Shown in pieces: positions 15,566 through 24,297 of a stretch of 32,521 nt of DNA. The position numbers were made by a program, and so were the translations under genes. The DNA lies in contig NZ_JPIK01000002.1 in the NCBI RefSeq assembly GCF_000717475.1, positions 1 through 32,521 of the forward strand. The letters are read 5' to 3'. The notes beneath the pieces are model-generated. The model had not been told where the DNA came from. It did not search any database and saw only the letters and a list, made by a program, of their open reading frames with translations. How positions within the stretch are numbered: the first letter of the stretch is position 1; each line of letters starts with the position of its first letter. The DNA comes from Desulfonatronum thiodismutans (GTDB lineage: Bacteria; Desulfobacterota; Desulfovibrionia; Desulfovibrionales; Desulfonatronaceae).

Positions 15566-16596
15566 AGTGTGAGGGCGATGGCCATGTCCAGGGCGTTGCG
15601 CAGGCTTTGGGCCGAGGCCTTGCCCTGGCCGACTAGGTCGTATCCGGTGCCGTGGTCCGGGCTGGTGCGGACGTAGGGCAGGCCGAGGGTGATCTGGACG
15701 CCGTCGTGAAAGTGCAACAGCTTGAAGGCCGTCAGGCCTTGGTCGTGGTACATGGCCAAAACCGCCGAGAAATCGCCTTGCGCGGCCCGGTGGAAAACCG
15801 TGTCCGCGGCCAGCGGGCCGACCACGTTCCAGCCCCTGGCCGCGGCCTGGAGCACGGCCGGGGCGATGACCCGTTGGTCTTCGTCCCCGATCCGTCCGTC
15901 CTCTCCGGCATGCGGGTTCAGGCCGCAGACCGCGACGGGGCCTCGGAGGTTCTGGGCGTGCATCGCGGCCATGGTCAGTTCCAGCTTGCGGAGGATCAGT
16001 TCGGTGGTAATCAACCCAGGGACCGTCCGCAGCGGAGGGTGGGTGGTGGCCAGGCTGACCCGTAGCCGAGGCCCCCAGAAGTGCATGCAGACGTCGTTCG
16101 GCCCCAATCCGGCCTTGGCGGCCAGAAACTCGGTGTGTCCAGCGAAATCGAATCCGGCCCGCTGGAGCGTGGCCTTGTTCAGCGGGCAGGTGGTCAGGGC
16201 CTGGACATGGCCGGATTGCAGCAGGGAGCACGCGGTTTCCAAAGCCAGGCCCGCGGCCAGGCCGCCCGCTATCGTGGCCTCTCCAGGCTGCATCTGGAAG
16301 GAGTCGAGCTCTGGAGGCGTGTAGAGTTGGACGTTTGATGGCTGAACCTTCACCTGTTCCGGCAATCGGTCCAGATTGGACAGCCGATGCCAGAAGACGG
16401 AACCGCCTGACGCGTGTTGGTGGTGCACCAAGGCCTGTTCCGGACCGATAATCAACACGGAGGTTCCGGCAAGGGACATGGGGAGGCCATGCCGGAAAAC
16501 GCGACTAACCAGTTCCGGCCCCAGCCCGTTGGGGTCCCCCAGGGTCAGACCCAGGGTCAGGCCCAAAGGCTGGCCCTGGACGAAGGGTTGGGTCAC
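15559..16596 (-). CDS. pdxA: 4-hydroxythreonine-4-phosphate dehydrogenase
   Basis: PdxA oxidises 4-phosphohydroxy-L-threonine with NAD(P) in DXP-dependent pyridoxal phosphate synthesis. The product is 345 residues, near the E. coli length. Signatures include LTLGDPNGLGPEL, GHTEFLA with the metal-binding histidine, VCGLNPHAGEDG, the HDQGL metal site, and YVRTSPDHGTGYD. The start is a GTG 3 bases after the SAP-like gene stop, with no strong ribosome site, so translational coupling is likely. The N terminus has a short duplication (LGLTLGLTLG). The 3' end runs into the dispersed repeat, whose terminal sequence provides the stop, so the natural C terminus may have been altered by one or a few residues. 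Confidence 0.95.
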   Translation of the reverse strand: MTQPFVQGQPLGLTLGLTLGDPNGLGPELVSRVFRHGLPMSLAGTSVLIIGPEQALVHHQHASGGSVFWHRLSNLDRLPEQVKVQPSNVQLYTPPELDSFQMQPGEATIAGGLAAGLALETACSLLQSGHVQALTTCPLNKATLQRAGFDFAGHTEFLAAKAGLGPNDVCMHFWGPRLRVSLATTHPPLRTVPGLITTELILRKLELTMAAMHAQNLRGPVAVCGLNPHAGEDGRIGDEDQRVIAPAVLQAAARGWNVVGPLAADTVFHRAAQGDFSAVLAMYHDQGLTAFKLLHFHDGVQITLGLPYVRTSPDHGTGYDLVGQGKASAQSLRNALDMAIALTLR

Positions 16597-16599
16597 GGC

Positions 16600-16809
16600 T
16601 TAACCGTTGTTTTGTTTCGGAGCCAAGGAAAGGCAATCCATTCGGAAAATGCAGCCCTCTTGATCGCAATAACCGGCTTCGGCCCGGGCGAAACAGTCGA
16701 AGTTGCCTTCGTCCAGTTGGATCATTCTGACGGCTTGAATTTTCGTGGTGCCGACACCAAGTTTCAACCCGCGTGATTTGGCCATGGTTCGGATTTCAGT
16801 CATTTTCAT
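16600..16809 (-). CDS. SAP-like cysteine-containing miniprotein
   Basis: The product is 69 residues. The first 35 resemble a SAP-type helix-extended loop-helix motif (MTEIRTMAKSRGLKLGVG, then TKIQAVRMIQ), known for nucleic-acid binding. The rest, GNFDCFARAEAGYCDQEGC followed by FRMDC, contains four cysteines (near 39, 48, 53 and 59) that could bind a metal. I recall similar small proteins annotated in Desulfovibrio, but no function is established. It lies between glgA and pdxA on the minus strand with gaps of 48 and 3 bases, so it is probably translated from the same transcript. Confidence 0.75.
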   Translation of the reverse strand: MKMTEIRTMAKSRGLKLGVGTTKIQAVRMIQLDEGNFDCFARAEAGYCDQEGCIFRMDCLSLAPKQNNG

Positions 16810-16857
16810 GGGAGAACCTCGATTTTGAGGGGGTGACGGGGGCGTCCAAAGCGGCGA

Positions 16858-18324
16858 TCAAGCCGGGGACAGGTCCGCCCCAATGTCCGTATAGGCTTGG
16901 ATATACTGTTGCGCCGCGCTTGACCAGGAATAGTCCTTGCACATGGCCCTGGTCCGCATGGCCTTCCATTCCGCCGGACGTTCCCAAACCTCCAGGGCCA
17001 GTTCGATGCTTTGCAGAAAAGTCCGGGCGTCGGGCGGGGTGAAAATGAAGCCCGTGGATTCGGGGTCGGGGTAGCCGGTGATGGTGTCCAGGAGTCCGCC
17101 CAGGGCAGAGGCCACGGGCAGGCTGCCGTAGCGCAGGCTGTACATCTGGGTCAGGCCGCAGGGTTCGTAGCGTGAGGGCATAAGGAAAAGATCGACTCCG
17201 GCCTGGATGCGGTGGGCCAGGTCTTCGGTGTAGCCGATGCGGGCCACGAGTCGTCCTGGGTAGGTTTCCATCATGTCCTGGACCTGGGCCTCAAACTGGA
17301 GATTGCCCTCGCCCAGAACCACCACGCTGACATCCTTGCGCATTAATTCAGGCAAAATGTCCAGGAGCATGTCGATGCCTTTTTGCTCCCGGAGGCGGCC
17401 GACGAATCCGAGCAGGGGACGGGACAGCAGCTCGGGGTCCAGGCAGAGTTCGTGAAACAGGCTTTCCTTGCAGCGCAGTTTGCCCCGTGGTGTCTCCGGC
17501 GAGTAGGTGCTGGGCAGGTAGCGGTCCTGCCTGGGGTCCCAGACCGCGTAGTCCGCGCCGTTGAGAATTCCTCGCAAGTCAGCGGCCCGGTGGTTGAGAA
17601 TGCCTTCCAAACCGCAGCCAAATTCCGGTGTCAGAATTTCTCTGGCATAGGTCGGGCTGACCGTGGTGACCAGGTCCGCGTAGGAGATGCCGGACTTGAG
17701 CAGGTTGAAGTCTCCGAAGAATTCCGCTCCGGAGCTGTTCCAGGCCGCCGAGGGCAGCCCGGACTCCAGAAACAGGCGGTAGGCGAATCGGCCCTGAAAG
17801 GCCAGATTGTGGATGGTGACCACGGACTTGGTCTTCTTCCAGAAGGTGTCCACCTTGCGCAAAAAATGCAGATAGGCCGGAACCAGGGCGGCGTGCCAGT
17901 CATGGGCGTGGATGATTTCCGGCGGACTGGACAATCGTCTGGCCCATTCCATGGTCGCCCGGCAGAAAAAGATGAACCGCTCGCAGTTGTCGAAGTAGTC
18001 GCCCTTGTGGGTGCAGTACAGGAAGCGGCGGTCGAAGTATTCGCCTCGGGAGATGAAGTAGACGGGCAGGCCGTGATAGTCGGCCAGGAAAATGTCCGCC
18101 GTGGTGTCCGGCCAGGGGTAGCCCACCGGGCAGTCTTCGTAGATCAGCCGCAAGGGAAATTCGCTGCTGGCCAGCCGCCCGTAGAACGGAGTGATCACGC
18201 CCACGCTTACCCCGAGCCGGGACAAGGCCAGGGGCAGGGCGCCCATGACGTCCGCGAGCCCTCCGGTCTTGGAAAACGGGTACATTTCCGAGGCCACGAA
18301 CAGGATCTGAGGATGGCTGTCCAT
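16858..18324 (-). CDS. glgA: Glycogen synthase (ADP-glucose)
   Basis: GlgA extends alpha-1,4-glucan chains from ADP-glucose. The product is 488 residues, typical for the bacterial GT5 enzyme. The N terminus has [20 protein letters not shown] with the KTGGL substrate-binding motif. [14 protein letters not shown], the [10 protein letters not shown] block, [18 protein letters not shown], and the C-terminal [20 protein letters not shown] containing the catalytic Glu complete the match. AAGGA lies 6 bases before the ATG. It follows the Nudix gene after 35 bases. No other glycogen gene (glgB, glgC) is in the window. Confidence 0.96.
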   Translation of the reverse strand: MDSHPQILFVASEMYPFSKTGGLADVMGALPLALSRLGVSVGVITPFYGRLASSEFPLRLIYEDCPVGYPWPDTTADIFLADYHGLPVYFISRGEYFDRRFLYCTHKGDYFDNCERFIFFCRATMEWARRLSSPPEIIHAHDWHAALVPAYLHFLRKVDTFWKKTKSVVTIHNLAFQGRFAYRLFLESGLPSAAWNSSGAEFFGDFNLLKSGISYADLVTTVSPTYAREILTPEFGCGLEGILNHRAADLRGILNGADYAVWDPRQDRYLPSTYSPETPRGKLRCKESLFHELCLDPELLSRPLLGFVGRLREQKGIDMLLDILPELMRKDVSVVVLGEGNLQFEAQVQDMMETYPGRLVARIGYTEDLAHRIQAGVDLFLMPSRYEPCGLTQMYSLRYGSLPVASALGGLLDTITGYPDPESTGFIFTPPDARTFLQSIELALEVWERPAEWKAMRTRAMCKDYSWSSAAQQYIQAYTDIGADLSPA

Positions 18325-18359
18325 GCTGATTCCTTAAGGTTTTACCCCGATGGGGCGAA

Positions 18360-18836
18360 CTAGGAGACGAGCACCGGAGGGTTCAGGGTCTCGTGACGGC
18401 GACGAAGTTCCTGGAGGATGCGTTCGTGGTCAAAGGCCAGTTGGTCGGGCAGGGAGGCCAGGGGGAAAACACTTACGGCCCCGGCGTCGTCTCCGGCCCG
18501 GAGTTGGTCTGGATTCTTGGCCTGGGCCGTGAAGATCGTGCTGATGGTGTGCTGGCGCGGGTCGCGGCTCGGGTCGGAATAGACGCCGAAAAGTCCGGTC
18601 AGTTCCACCTCCAGCCCGGTTTCCTCCAATGCCTCGCGCACAGCGGCTCGCTCGGCGGACTCGCCGTAATCGATGAACCCGCCGGGAATGGCCCAGCCCG
18701 GAGGCGGGTTGCGACGTTCGATGAGGACGATTCCTCGGCCCGGAATGGTGATCAGGATGTCCACCGTGGGTACCGGATTGGTATAGATGGTCAGCGGTTT
18801 GGCGCAGTGGGGGCAGGGTTTTTGGAGTCCGGGCAT
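18360..18836 (-). CDS. Nudix hydrolase with N-terminal zinc ribbon
   Basis: The product is about 158 residues from the ATG at 18836. The frame is open to 18950, but the extra N terminus is proline/histidine-rich and unlike the family. A CPHC pair near residues 8-11 suggests part of a zinc ribbon, as in NADH-pyrophosphatase-like and ADP-ribose Nudix enzymes. The Nudix box is complete: [20 protein letters not shown] followed by ETGLEVEL, with the REx2EE glutamates for Mg2+. It hydrolyses a nucleoside diphosphate derivative; the substrate cannot be read. It sits 35 bases before glgA, where ADP-sugar or ADP-ribose turnover would be plausible, but this is only context. Confidence 0.88.
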   Translation of the reverse strand: MPGLQKPCPHCAKPLTIYTNPVPTVDILITIPGRGIVLIERRNPPPGWAIPGGFIDYGESAERAAVREALEETGLEVELTGLFGVYSDPSRDPRQHTISTIFTAQAKNPDQLRAGDDAGAVSVFPLASLPDQLAFDHERILQELRRRHETLNPPVLVS

Positions 18837-18931
18837 GGCTGGGATGCTTTCATGGGGGCATGAGAGCCGGGGAAGAGGATGAAGATGGGGCGGTTGACTG
18901 AAAAACTGTTCCTGAACAGGATGATGGCATA

Positions 18932-19678
18932 CTAATCCGTGCCTTGGCAAAGGGCAACACGTTGGCTTGAATTGGGCGAAAGCGCGGGCTGCTCAACGCG
19001 GGCTTCGATTTCAAAGAGGTCCACGCCCTCTTCCTCTCGTTCCTTAACGGCTGCCCGACGGACCGTGATGAATTGGCCGGTGGGCTGGCGGACCCGGTCT
19101 TGGCCGGTGAACAGGCTGAAGGCCACGCTACCCGAACCGCAGGCGGTTTCAGGGACAAAGGAGTCCACGGTCGCGACGTAAACGTATGGGATGATGGCGT
19201 CGTCGGAGAAGTGGATCGCGCCGAAGGCCGGGCGGCCGAAGCGGGCGCACAGGTCGGCCAGTTCGCGTTTGATCCGGGGGTGGTTCGTAGTGCTGTTTTG
19301 GGTATGACCGTCCGATTGGGGGTGGAGAATGAAGCCGATGCCTTCCAGGAGGAGGATGTTGTCGGTCAGGGACCAGCGCAGGGGGATGGTCACGCGGGTG
19401 GCGTGGGGCGTGTTGACGAAATCCGCCGGACGGTCCAGACCGCTGACGCCGACGGTTCCTTTTGGTCCCAGGGTGGAGGCAAAGGCCAGGGTGGCGTTGA
19501 TGCAGAATTCTCCGCCCATCATCTCCAGGCGCGGCGGGTGGGCCTGGTGGTCCACGAAGCCGACCTGCTCCACCTCTTGAAGCAGGTCCGCGGCCAGGGA
19601 CGCCCGGCGGGCGGGCGGGCAGTACCGGACCAGGGCGGTGGCGTTGCCTCCGGCGATGAGGAATTTGCGAGTCGTCAT
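18932..19678 (-). CDS. DapF-fold racemase/epimerase homologue (histidine racemase-like)
   Basis: The product is 248 residues. Two cysteine motifs mark the cofactor-independent epimerase fold: [13 protein letters not shown] near residues 53-65 and [14 protein letters not shown] near 176-189. These correspond to the two active-site cysteines of diaminopimelate epimerase. The first motif resembles the GGEFCGNA of CntK-type histidine racemases more than the GNG of true DapF, although the Gly after Cys is Ile here. The substrate is therefore probably an amino acid, possibly histidine. No metallophore synthase is nearby in the window. It begins 14 bases after the pcnB stop. True DapF remains an alternative, but the length (about 30 residues short) and motif argue against it. 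Confidence 0.75.
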   Translation of the reverse strand: MTTRKFLIAGGNATALVRYCPPARRASLAADLLQEVEQVGFVDHQAHPPRLEMMGGEFCINATLAFASTLGPKGTVGVSGLDRPADFVNTPHATRVTIPLRWSLTDNILLLEGIGFILHPQSDGHTQNSTTNHPRIKRELADLCARFGRPAFGAIHFSDDAIIPYVYVATVDSFVPETACGSGSVAFSLFTGQDRVRQPTGQFITVRRAAVKEREEEGVDLFEIEARVEQPALSPNSSQRVALCQGTD

Positions 19679-19692
19679 GGAGGACGGGCGCG

Positions 19693-21114
19693 TCAGGTTC
19701 GGGGCGCGGACGACGGCTTGCGGCGGCGGGAACGCTTGCGCAGCGGGCGGGAACGCTTGATCTCGAGGTTTTCTCCCGCTCTTTCGGTTGCCGGATTGTC
19801 CGACATCGCCGTCGTCTCGTTTGATTTTTCGACGCCGGCCTTCACCTGACGGCGTCTTGGCCTTCGAGGCTTTTTAGCGGCGGTCTTTTTCGTGCTTTCG
19901 GAGTCCGGGCCTTGCGCTTCGATTTCCCGACGCAGAACGTTCCAGGGTTCGAGGCGCTCCGTATCCTCGCCGGCCACGCGCAGGCCGATTTCATGCAAGG
20001 CCAGGGTCTCGGGAAAAGTCTCCTGGGCCACGAAGCCGCGTTTGGAGAAGCGCTTGCGCTTGTCCGGGACGAATCGGGACTGGTTGGCCATGACCTGGAT
20101 CATCCGCATGGCCATCAATTTGGGCATGCTGATCCGGATGCAAATGGGCGTGAGCAGTTCGGTCAGCCGGAGGTGGAGCGGGAGCCGTTCCTGTTCCTCG
20201 TCCCGGGCCGCTTGTTCACTGAGGATTCGGTTCATGGGGGCGAAAAACAGGGTCGCGAAAATCAGGACCGGATTCAGGCCGCCCATCTCTTTGATCCGGT
20301 CGTCCAGGCGGCCCAGCCAGGGCCACAGGACGGGTTCCCGGTTTTGCGCGTGGTCCTGGTCCAGATACCGCGCGATTTCCGGGAGCAGATCCCCGAGCAG
20401 GCCGGTTTTGTAGAGCAAGCGAACGGCCTGTTCCCCGGAACCATAGGCAAAGAGCTTGATCAATTCCTCGAAGACACGGGGCGGGGCGGCTTTGAGAATT
20501 TCCTGGTGATGGCGGAGGATGGCGTTGAAGGTGGCCGGTTCGATCCGAAAAACCAGGCGGGAGGCGAAGCGCACGGCCCGGATCATGCGCACCGGATCCT
20601 CCCGGAACCTGATGTTCGGGTCCCCGATGCAGCGGACCAATCGGTCTCGGATGTCGCTCAACCCTCCGACGTGGTCGATGACGGTAAACCGCTTCACCTC
20701 GTAGAACAGGGCGTTGATGGTGAAGTCCCGGCGCAGGGCATCCTCTTCCGGTGAGCCGTAGCAATTGTCCCGAAAGACGTACAAATCCCCGTCCCCGTTG
20801 GCATCCGGTTCGGGACAGCGCCGAAAGGTGGAGGTTTCGATGATCTGGTCGCCGAAATGGATATGCGCCAACCGGAACCGGCGGCCGATGATGAAGCAGT
20901 TCCGAAAGGCCTTCTTGATCTGGTTGGGCGTGGCGTTGGTGCCCACGTCGAAATCCTTGGGCTCGCGCCCGAGGATCAGGTCGCGCACGCCGCCGCCCAC
21001 CAGGTAGGCGGTGAATCCCTTGCGCCCGAGTTGATACATGACCTTCAGGGCGTCGGGATGAATGTTCTTACGGGAGATGGGGTGTTCGTCGCGGGGAATG
21101 ATTTGTGGGGGCAT
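19693..21114 (-). CDS. pcnB: Poly(A) polymerase / tRNA nucleotidyltransferase family protein
   Basis: The product is about 473 residues from the ATG at 21114; the open frame further upstream is out-of-phase overlap with the small selenoprotein candidate. The class II nucleotidyltransferase head is clear: YLVGGGVRDLILGREPKDFD, with the metal-binding DFDV aspartates, then RDFTINAL and DPVRMIRAVRFASRL. The C terminus is a highly basic tail (KKTAAKKPRRPRRR, RKRSRRRK), as in PcnB-type poly(A) polymerases, which use it for RNA binding. It adds 3' tails to RNA and so affects decay; CCA-adding activity cannot be excluded from sequence alone. The gene starts 29 bases after the upstream stop at 21144. 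Confidence 0.92.
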   Translation of the reverse strand: MPPQIIPRDEHPISRKNIHPDALKVMYQLGRKGFTAYLVGGGVRDLILGREPKDFDVGTNATPNQIKKAFRNCFIIGRRFRLAHIHFGDQIIETSTFRRCPEPDANGDGDLYVFRDNCYGSPEEDALRRDFTINALFYEVKRFTVIDHVGGLSDIRDRLVRCIGDPNIRFREDPVRMIRAVRFASRLVFRIEPATFNAILRHHQEILKAAPPRVFEELIKLFAYGSGEQAVRLLYKTGLLGDLLPEIARYLDQDHAQNREPVLWPWLGRLDDRIKEMGGLNPVLIFATLFFAPMNRILSEQAARDEEQERLPLHLRLTELLTPICIRISMPKLMAMRMIQVMANQSRFVPDKRKRFSKRGFVAQETFPETLALHEIGLRVAGEDTERLEPWNVLRREIEAQGPDSESTKKTAAKKPRRPRRRQVKAGVEKSNETTAMSDNPATERAGENLEIKRSRPLRKRSRRRKPSSAPRT

Positions 21115-21143
21115 GCGGGTGAGGAAAACGTAAAAACGTATTG

Positions 21144-21350
21144 CTATATGCGGTTGCAGGGAGTGTCGGCCAAAAATTCTTCCATCAGGTCGTCCAGGGT
21201 GGTTCCGTATTCGTGCAAGGCAAAGGTGGCGCCGCAGGACCCACAGCGCAGGGCGACGGCCCGTCAGCCGCGCCGGGCGTGCAAGCGATCGCCGCATTTC
21301 CGGCAACGGAGTCGGGTGCGGATGTCTTGGATGGGGGGGAGCATGGGCAT
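21144..21350 (-). CDS. Dual-CXXC small protein with in-frame UGA, candidate selenoprotein
   Basis: Reading from the ATG at 21350 gives 28 residues, then TGA (complement of 21264-21266), then 39 more residues in the same frame to TAG at 21144. Both halves have a CXXC pair: CRKC (16-19) before and CGSC (36-39, counting the UGA as 29) after, as in a zinc ribbon, and the tail LDDLMEEFLADTPCNRI looks like real protein. I recall a family of dual-CXXC small proteins in Desulfovibrio and relatives where this position is Cys or selenocysteine. The RNA just after the UGA can form a GCCGU/GCGGC stem, an inner GCCC/GGGU stem and an 8-base loop, a possible bacterial SECIS. A nonsense mutation is the alternative. 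A second ATG lies at 21344. It is 29 bases upstream of pcnB. Confidence 0.72.
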
Positions 21351-21556
21351 TCTTGCGTATTGCGGTAAATTATCGGTCACGGGCGCGAACATACAGCGAG
21401 ACAGCGGAAAGTCAATTCCGGGGCCGTAGGAAGCAGGGGCGGATTTGACTCGGCCCTCTCCGCATCTGGCCCAGTGCAACAAGTTTCCCAGCAGGGCGTA
21501 CTATGAACGGAGACGGGGGATTCGGGTTCATAACTGAAATTGTCGTCCCACACCGG

Positions 21557-23458
21557 TCAGGTTTGTTCCAGGTGGCCGGTCTCGCCAAAGGACGACGTGA
21601 ACGGCAAAGCCACATATACCGTCGTGCCTTTGCCGACGGTGCTGTCCACGCTGATGTTTCCGCCCATGGAGTCGACGAGTCGTTTGACAATGGCCAACCC
21701 CAGGCCCGCGCCCTGGTATTTTCTGGTGTACGATCCGTCCACCTGGATGAATGGCTTGAAGAGCGTATCGAGTTTGTCCTCCGGGATGCCGATGCCGGTG
21801 TCCGTGACGGAAAACAGAATCCGAGGTCTGTTTTGTTCTCCTTTTGCGGATTTCAGGGGCCAGACTTCCAGCCTGATCCGTCCCTGGTCCGTGAACTTCA
21901 GGGCGTTGCCCACCAAGTTGAACAGAATCTGCCGGAGCCGCGTGACGTCTCCGATGAGACGCTCCGGCAGGGCGGGGTCGATGCGGTATTCCATCGCGAC
22001 GTCGTTCTTTCTGACGGTCGTCGGAAAAAGGTCAAAAACAGCGGCCACGGCGTCTTGGACGCGGAACTCCTCCAGGCGGTTTTCCGTTCCCCCGGTTTCA
22101 AGCCCTGAGATGTCCAGAAGGTCGCTCAAAAGACTGGTGTATCGATCCGATGCCTGCAGGGCCATGGAAATGTACTGGTGTTGTCTCTCATCCAATTTTG
22201 AGGTCCGCAATACCTGCAGCATGCCCATGATCCCGTTGAACGGCGTGCGCAGTTCATGACTCATATTGGCCAGGAATTCGGACTTGGCCCGGTTGGCCGC
22301 TTCAGCTTGGTCTTTGGCCTGAACCAAGGCTTGCTCGGCCTGTGTTCGTTCGGTGATGTCCTGGTTGACGACAATGGCCGCCGAGACCTGGCCCTGGTCG
22401 TTCAATACCGGAGCCGTGTAGTTGAGGATTATCTTTTTCTTGCCGTCGAAGGTCTCGATTTCCATAAGCTCGTCCACGATGGTCACGCCCTTGTTCACCG
22501 TGCGAGCCAAAGCCCAGTCGTTCTCGGCGATAGCCTCTCCGGATGGCAGTCGTCTGGCTTTGAAGACGCAGTATTGCTTCTGCTCCGCCAAGGGCTCGCC
22601 TCCCCAGATGGATACCCCCGCCGGATTGCCTTGCAGTAGTTTGCCTTTGTCGTCGGCGATCCAGAGGCCCACGGGCAGGATTTCAAAGACCTTGCTCAAC
22701 AATCGTTCCCGCTCTCGCAACCCCCGTTCCGAATTGCCCAGCAGTCTGTTTCCGGTCCAGATGCCCAGCAACCCCAAAAAGCCGATGACGGCATGCCCCA
22801 GAACGAGCAACATTCGTTGCCGGCCAGCTACCGCGAGAAAGGGTGCAAGTGGCAGGGAAACGCTGATTCCTCCATGGATGTCGCCGATTTTGTAGCCCTG
22901 GTCGACATGGCAGCGCAGACACCCGGCTTCGGTGAACAAGGGGCGCATGAATCTGAAATATGGACGCCCATCGATAGCTTCCACGGATGTCGCCTTGGGC
23001 ACGCCGTCCTGAAAGGAGAGCATGGCCTTGGTTTCCCATTCGTCCGCCGCGTTTTCCGGGCGCAGCGGGTCAAGGCTGGTAATGTGGCCGAGCAACCCGT
23101 GTTCGTCGAACCCCAGCTCATGAACTTGGCGTGTCATGTAAGCGGGGTTGACCAGGGTCAGTTTTATTCCGGTGGAGGCCGTCACGTCCCGGTCGGGCAG
23201 GTGCGCCAGATACGGATTGGGCGGTGTGGTCTCCGTCGGTTGGACGTAGACTCCGCCATGCAGGGTGGACCACTTGCGGTAGATGACGTCCTTTTGAAAC
23301 GAGGCCTGGGCCTCGGATTCAGCCAAGATCAGCACGGAATCGCCCGCTTGGCGCCAGTTCCAGGCCAGGGAGGCGGTAACCACGACGATCCAGACCACCG
23401 CGGCCATGAGCGTTAAGTTCTTTCTTGACGGGCCGAGGAGGAGACATTTGCTGTTCAT
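21557..23458 (-). CDS. Membrane sensor histidine kinase with heme-c periplasmic domain
   Basis: The product is 633 residues. Membrane segments lie near 18-34 and 216-236. The roughly 180-residue periplasmic part matches the Tll0287-like (DUF3365) type and carries one heme-c motif, CLRCH at 180-184. A PAS domain (about 252-370), a short coiled coil, a HisKA domain with H401 (SHELRTPFNG), and a HATPase domain (NALKFTD, DTGIGIPED, GAGLGLAIV) follow. It is a redox or gas sensor that autophosphorylates; no receiver domain or response regulator is adjacent. Its ATG overlaps by 4 bases the stop of a decayed PAS-GGDEF frame, with no other ribosome site visible, so expression may depend on that remnant. 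Confidence 0.92.
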   Translation of the reverse strand: MNSKCLLLGPSRKNLTLMAAVVWIVVVTASLAWNWRQAGDSVLILAESEAQASFQKDVIYRKWSTLHGGVYVQPTETTPPNPYLAHLPDRDVTASTGIKLTLVNPAYMTRQVHELGFDEHGLLGHITSLDPLRPENAADEWETKAMLSFQDGVPKATSVEAIDGRPYFRFMRPLFTEAGCLRCHVDQGYKIGDIHGGISVSLPLAPFLAVAGRQRMLLVLGHAVIGFLGLLGIWTGNRLLGNSERGLRERERLLSKVFEILPVGLWIADDKGKLLQGNPAGVSIWGGEPLAEQKQYCVFKARRLPSGEAIAENDWALARTVNKGVTIVDELMEIETFDGKKKIILNYTAPVLNDQGQVSAAIVVNQDITERTQAEQALVQAKDQAEAANRAKSEFLANMSHELRTPFNGIMGMLQVLRTSKLDERQHQYISMALQASDRYTSLLSDLLDISGLETGGTENRLEEFRVQDAVAAVFDLFPTTVRKNDVAMEYRIDPALPERLIGDVTRLRQILFNLVGNALKFTDQGRIRLEVWPLKSAKGEQNRPRILFSVTDTGIGIPEDKLDTLFKPFIQVDGSYTRKYQGAGLGLAIVKRLVDSMGGNISVDSTVGKGTTVYVALPFTSSFGETGHLEQT

Positions 23459-23967
23459 CGTAGAACTCTGGGCGTCACGTGCCGATTTATTTGTTGTCTT
23501 TTTATGAACCGGGGCTGCTTTGCCCGGGCGACTACCGTGCGGTTGCGTTCGATGTTTCTGACTTGATACAGGGCTTCGTCAGCCCGCTTGAGCAGTATTT
23601 CCGGAATGAAAACGTCTGATTCGTACCCGACCGCGCTGATGAAGGGCAGTTCCAAGTCAAAGGGCCAGCCCTGTTCCAGATATCGGATGAAGGCGTTTCA
23701 CAAGGTCTCTCGATCCAGCGGTGCGTAGCATGACAGACATTTTTCCAGCCATTGCCGGGAAGAAAACTGTTCGTCCGGCGAGAAACCGTAAAAGTGATAC
23801 GTTTCCTTGGTCCGGTTCGGGTTCTCCCGATCCACGTCCCACTCCCATCCGTCGATTTTTGCCAGGCGTTGCGTCATATTCAGCAGTCGGTCGCTATGTC
23901 GCAACTCCGAAAAATTGGATTTTTCATCAGGATATCTGGTAACCGGGTAGCAATGTTTTCTCGTACC
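23455..23967 (-). pseudogene. Remnant of a PAS-GGDEF protein
   Basis: One frame reads from about 23967 to 23455 with no ATG at its head (a TTG lies at 23904). The first part is the start of a PAS domain (LNMTQRLAKIDGWEWDVD, then FYGFSPDEQF). It meets TGA at 23698-23700. In the same frame it continues as PAS (FDLELPFISAVG) and switches directly to the end of a GGDEF domain (PEILLKRADEALYQVRNIER). The middle, including the GGDEF active site, is missing. The gene therefore has a lost 5' end, an internal deletion and an in-frame stop. It cannot be an active diguanylate cyclase. The last codons still overlap the kinase start. Confidence 0.75.
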
Positions 23968-24297
23968 TTGTGATCAAGAATCAGGCAAACAGATGATGAG
24001 GGAACCGTGACGACGTCCGCGACCACTCAGGTTGCTCGCTACACTGAGTTGAGCTCCGTATCTAAATGATCAACAGCCATGTCTTCAAGCCTGAGCATGG
24101 GCTAAATATCTTGCGGCAAAGGCCCGTGCGGTGGAAGCGAGTCACGGCTTGACAGTTCACATTCCATCTTGTTCCAGGTAGATTCGCACGGGTTGAATCG
24201 TTGTCCGTCGAGCCGTTTTGTAAAGGCGGTTCCAAAGTGGGTGCCGTCGGACGAGAGATGACTGGTTTTTCAATGGGCATGATCATGGAGCAAAAAG
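23968..24297. other. Intergenic region upstream of the efflux genes
   Basis: No convincing gene is seen in these 330 bases between the divergent PAS-GGDEF remnant and the efflux adaptor gene. An 8-bp inverted repeat (CCCGTGCG at 24123-24130, CGCACGGG at 24185-24192) could be an operator for the efflux genes. A TTGACA at 24150-24155 has no good -10 at normal spacing. GGAG lies 7 bases before the ATG at 24298. Confidence 0.4.

Noticed and set aside
21115..21306. N-terminal extension of pcnB to 21306
   Set aside because: The extension is Arg/Pro-rich and out of phase with the better-supported dual-CXXC frame in the same DNA. The pcnB homology begins after 21114.
23698..23700. Second in-frame UGA, considered as selenocysteine in the PAS-GGDEF frame
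   Set aside because: The surrounding protein lacks its N terminus and most of the GGDEF domain, has no Cys-type context at the position, and is best explained as decay.
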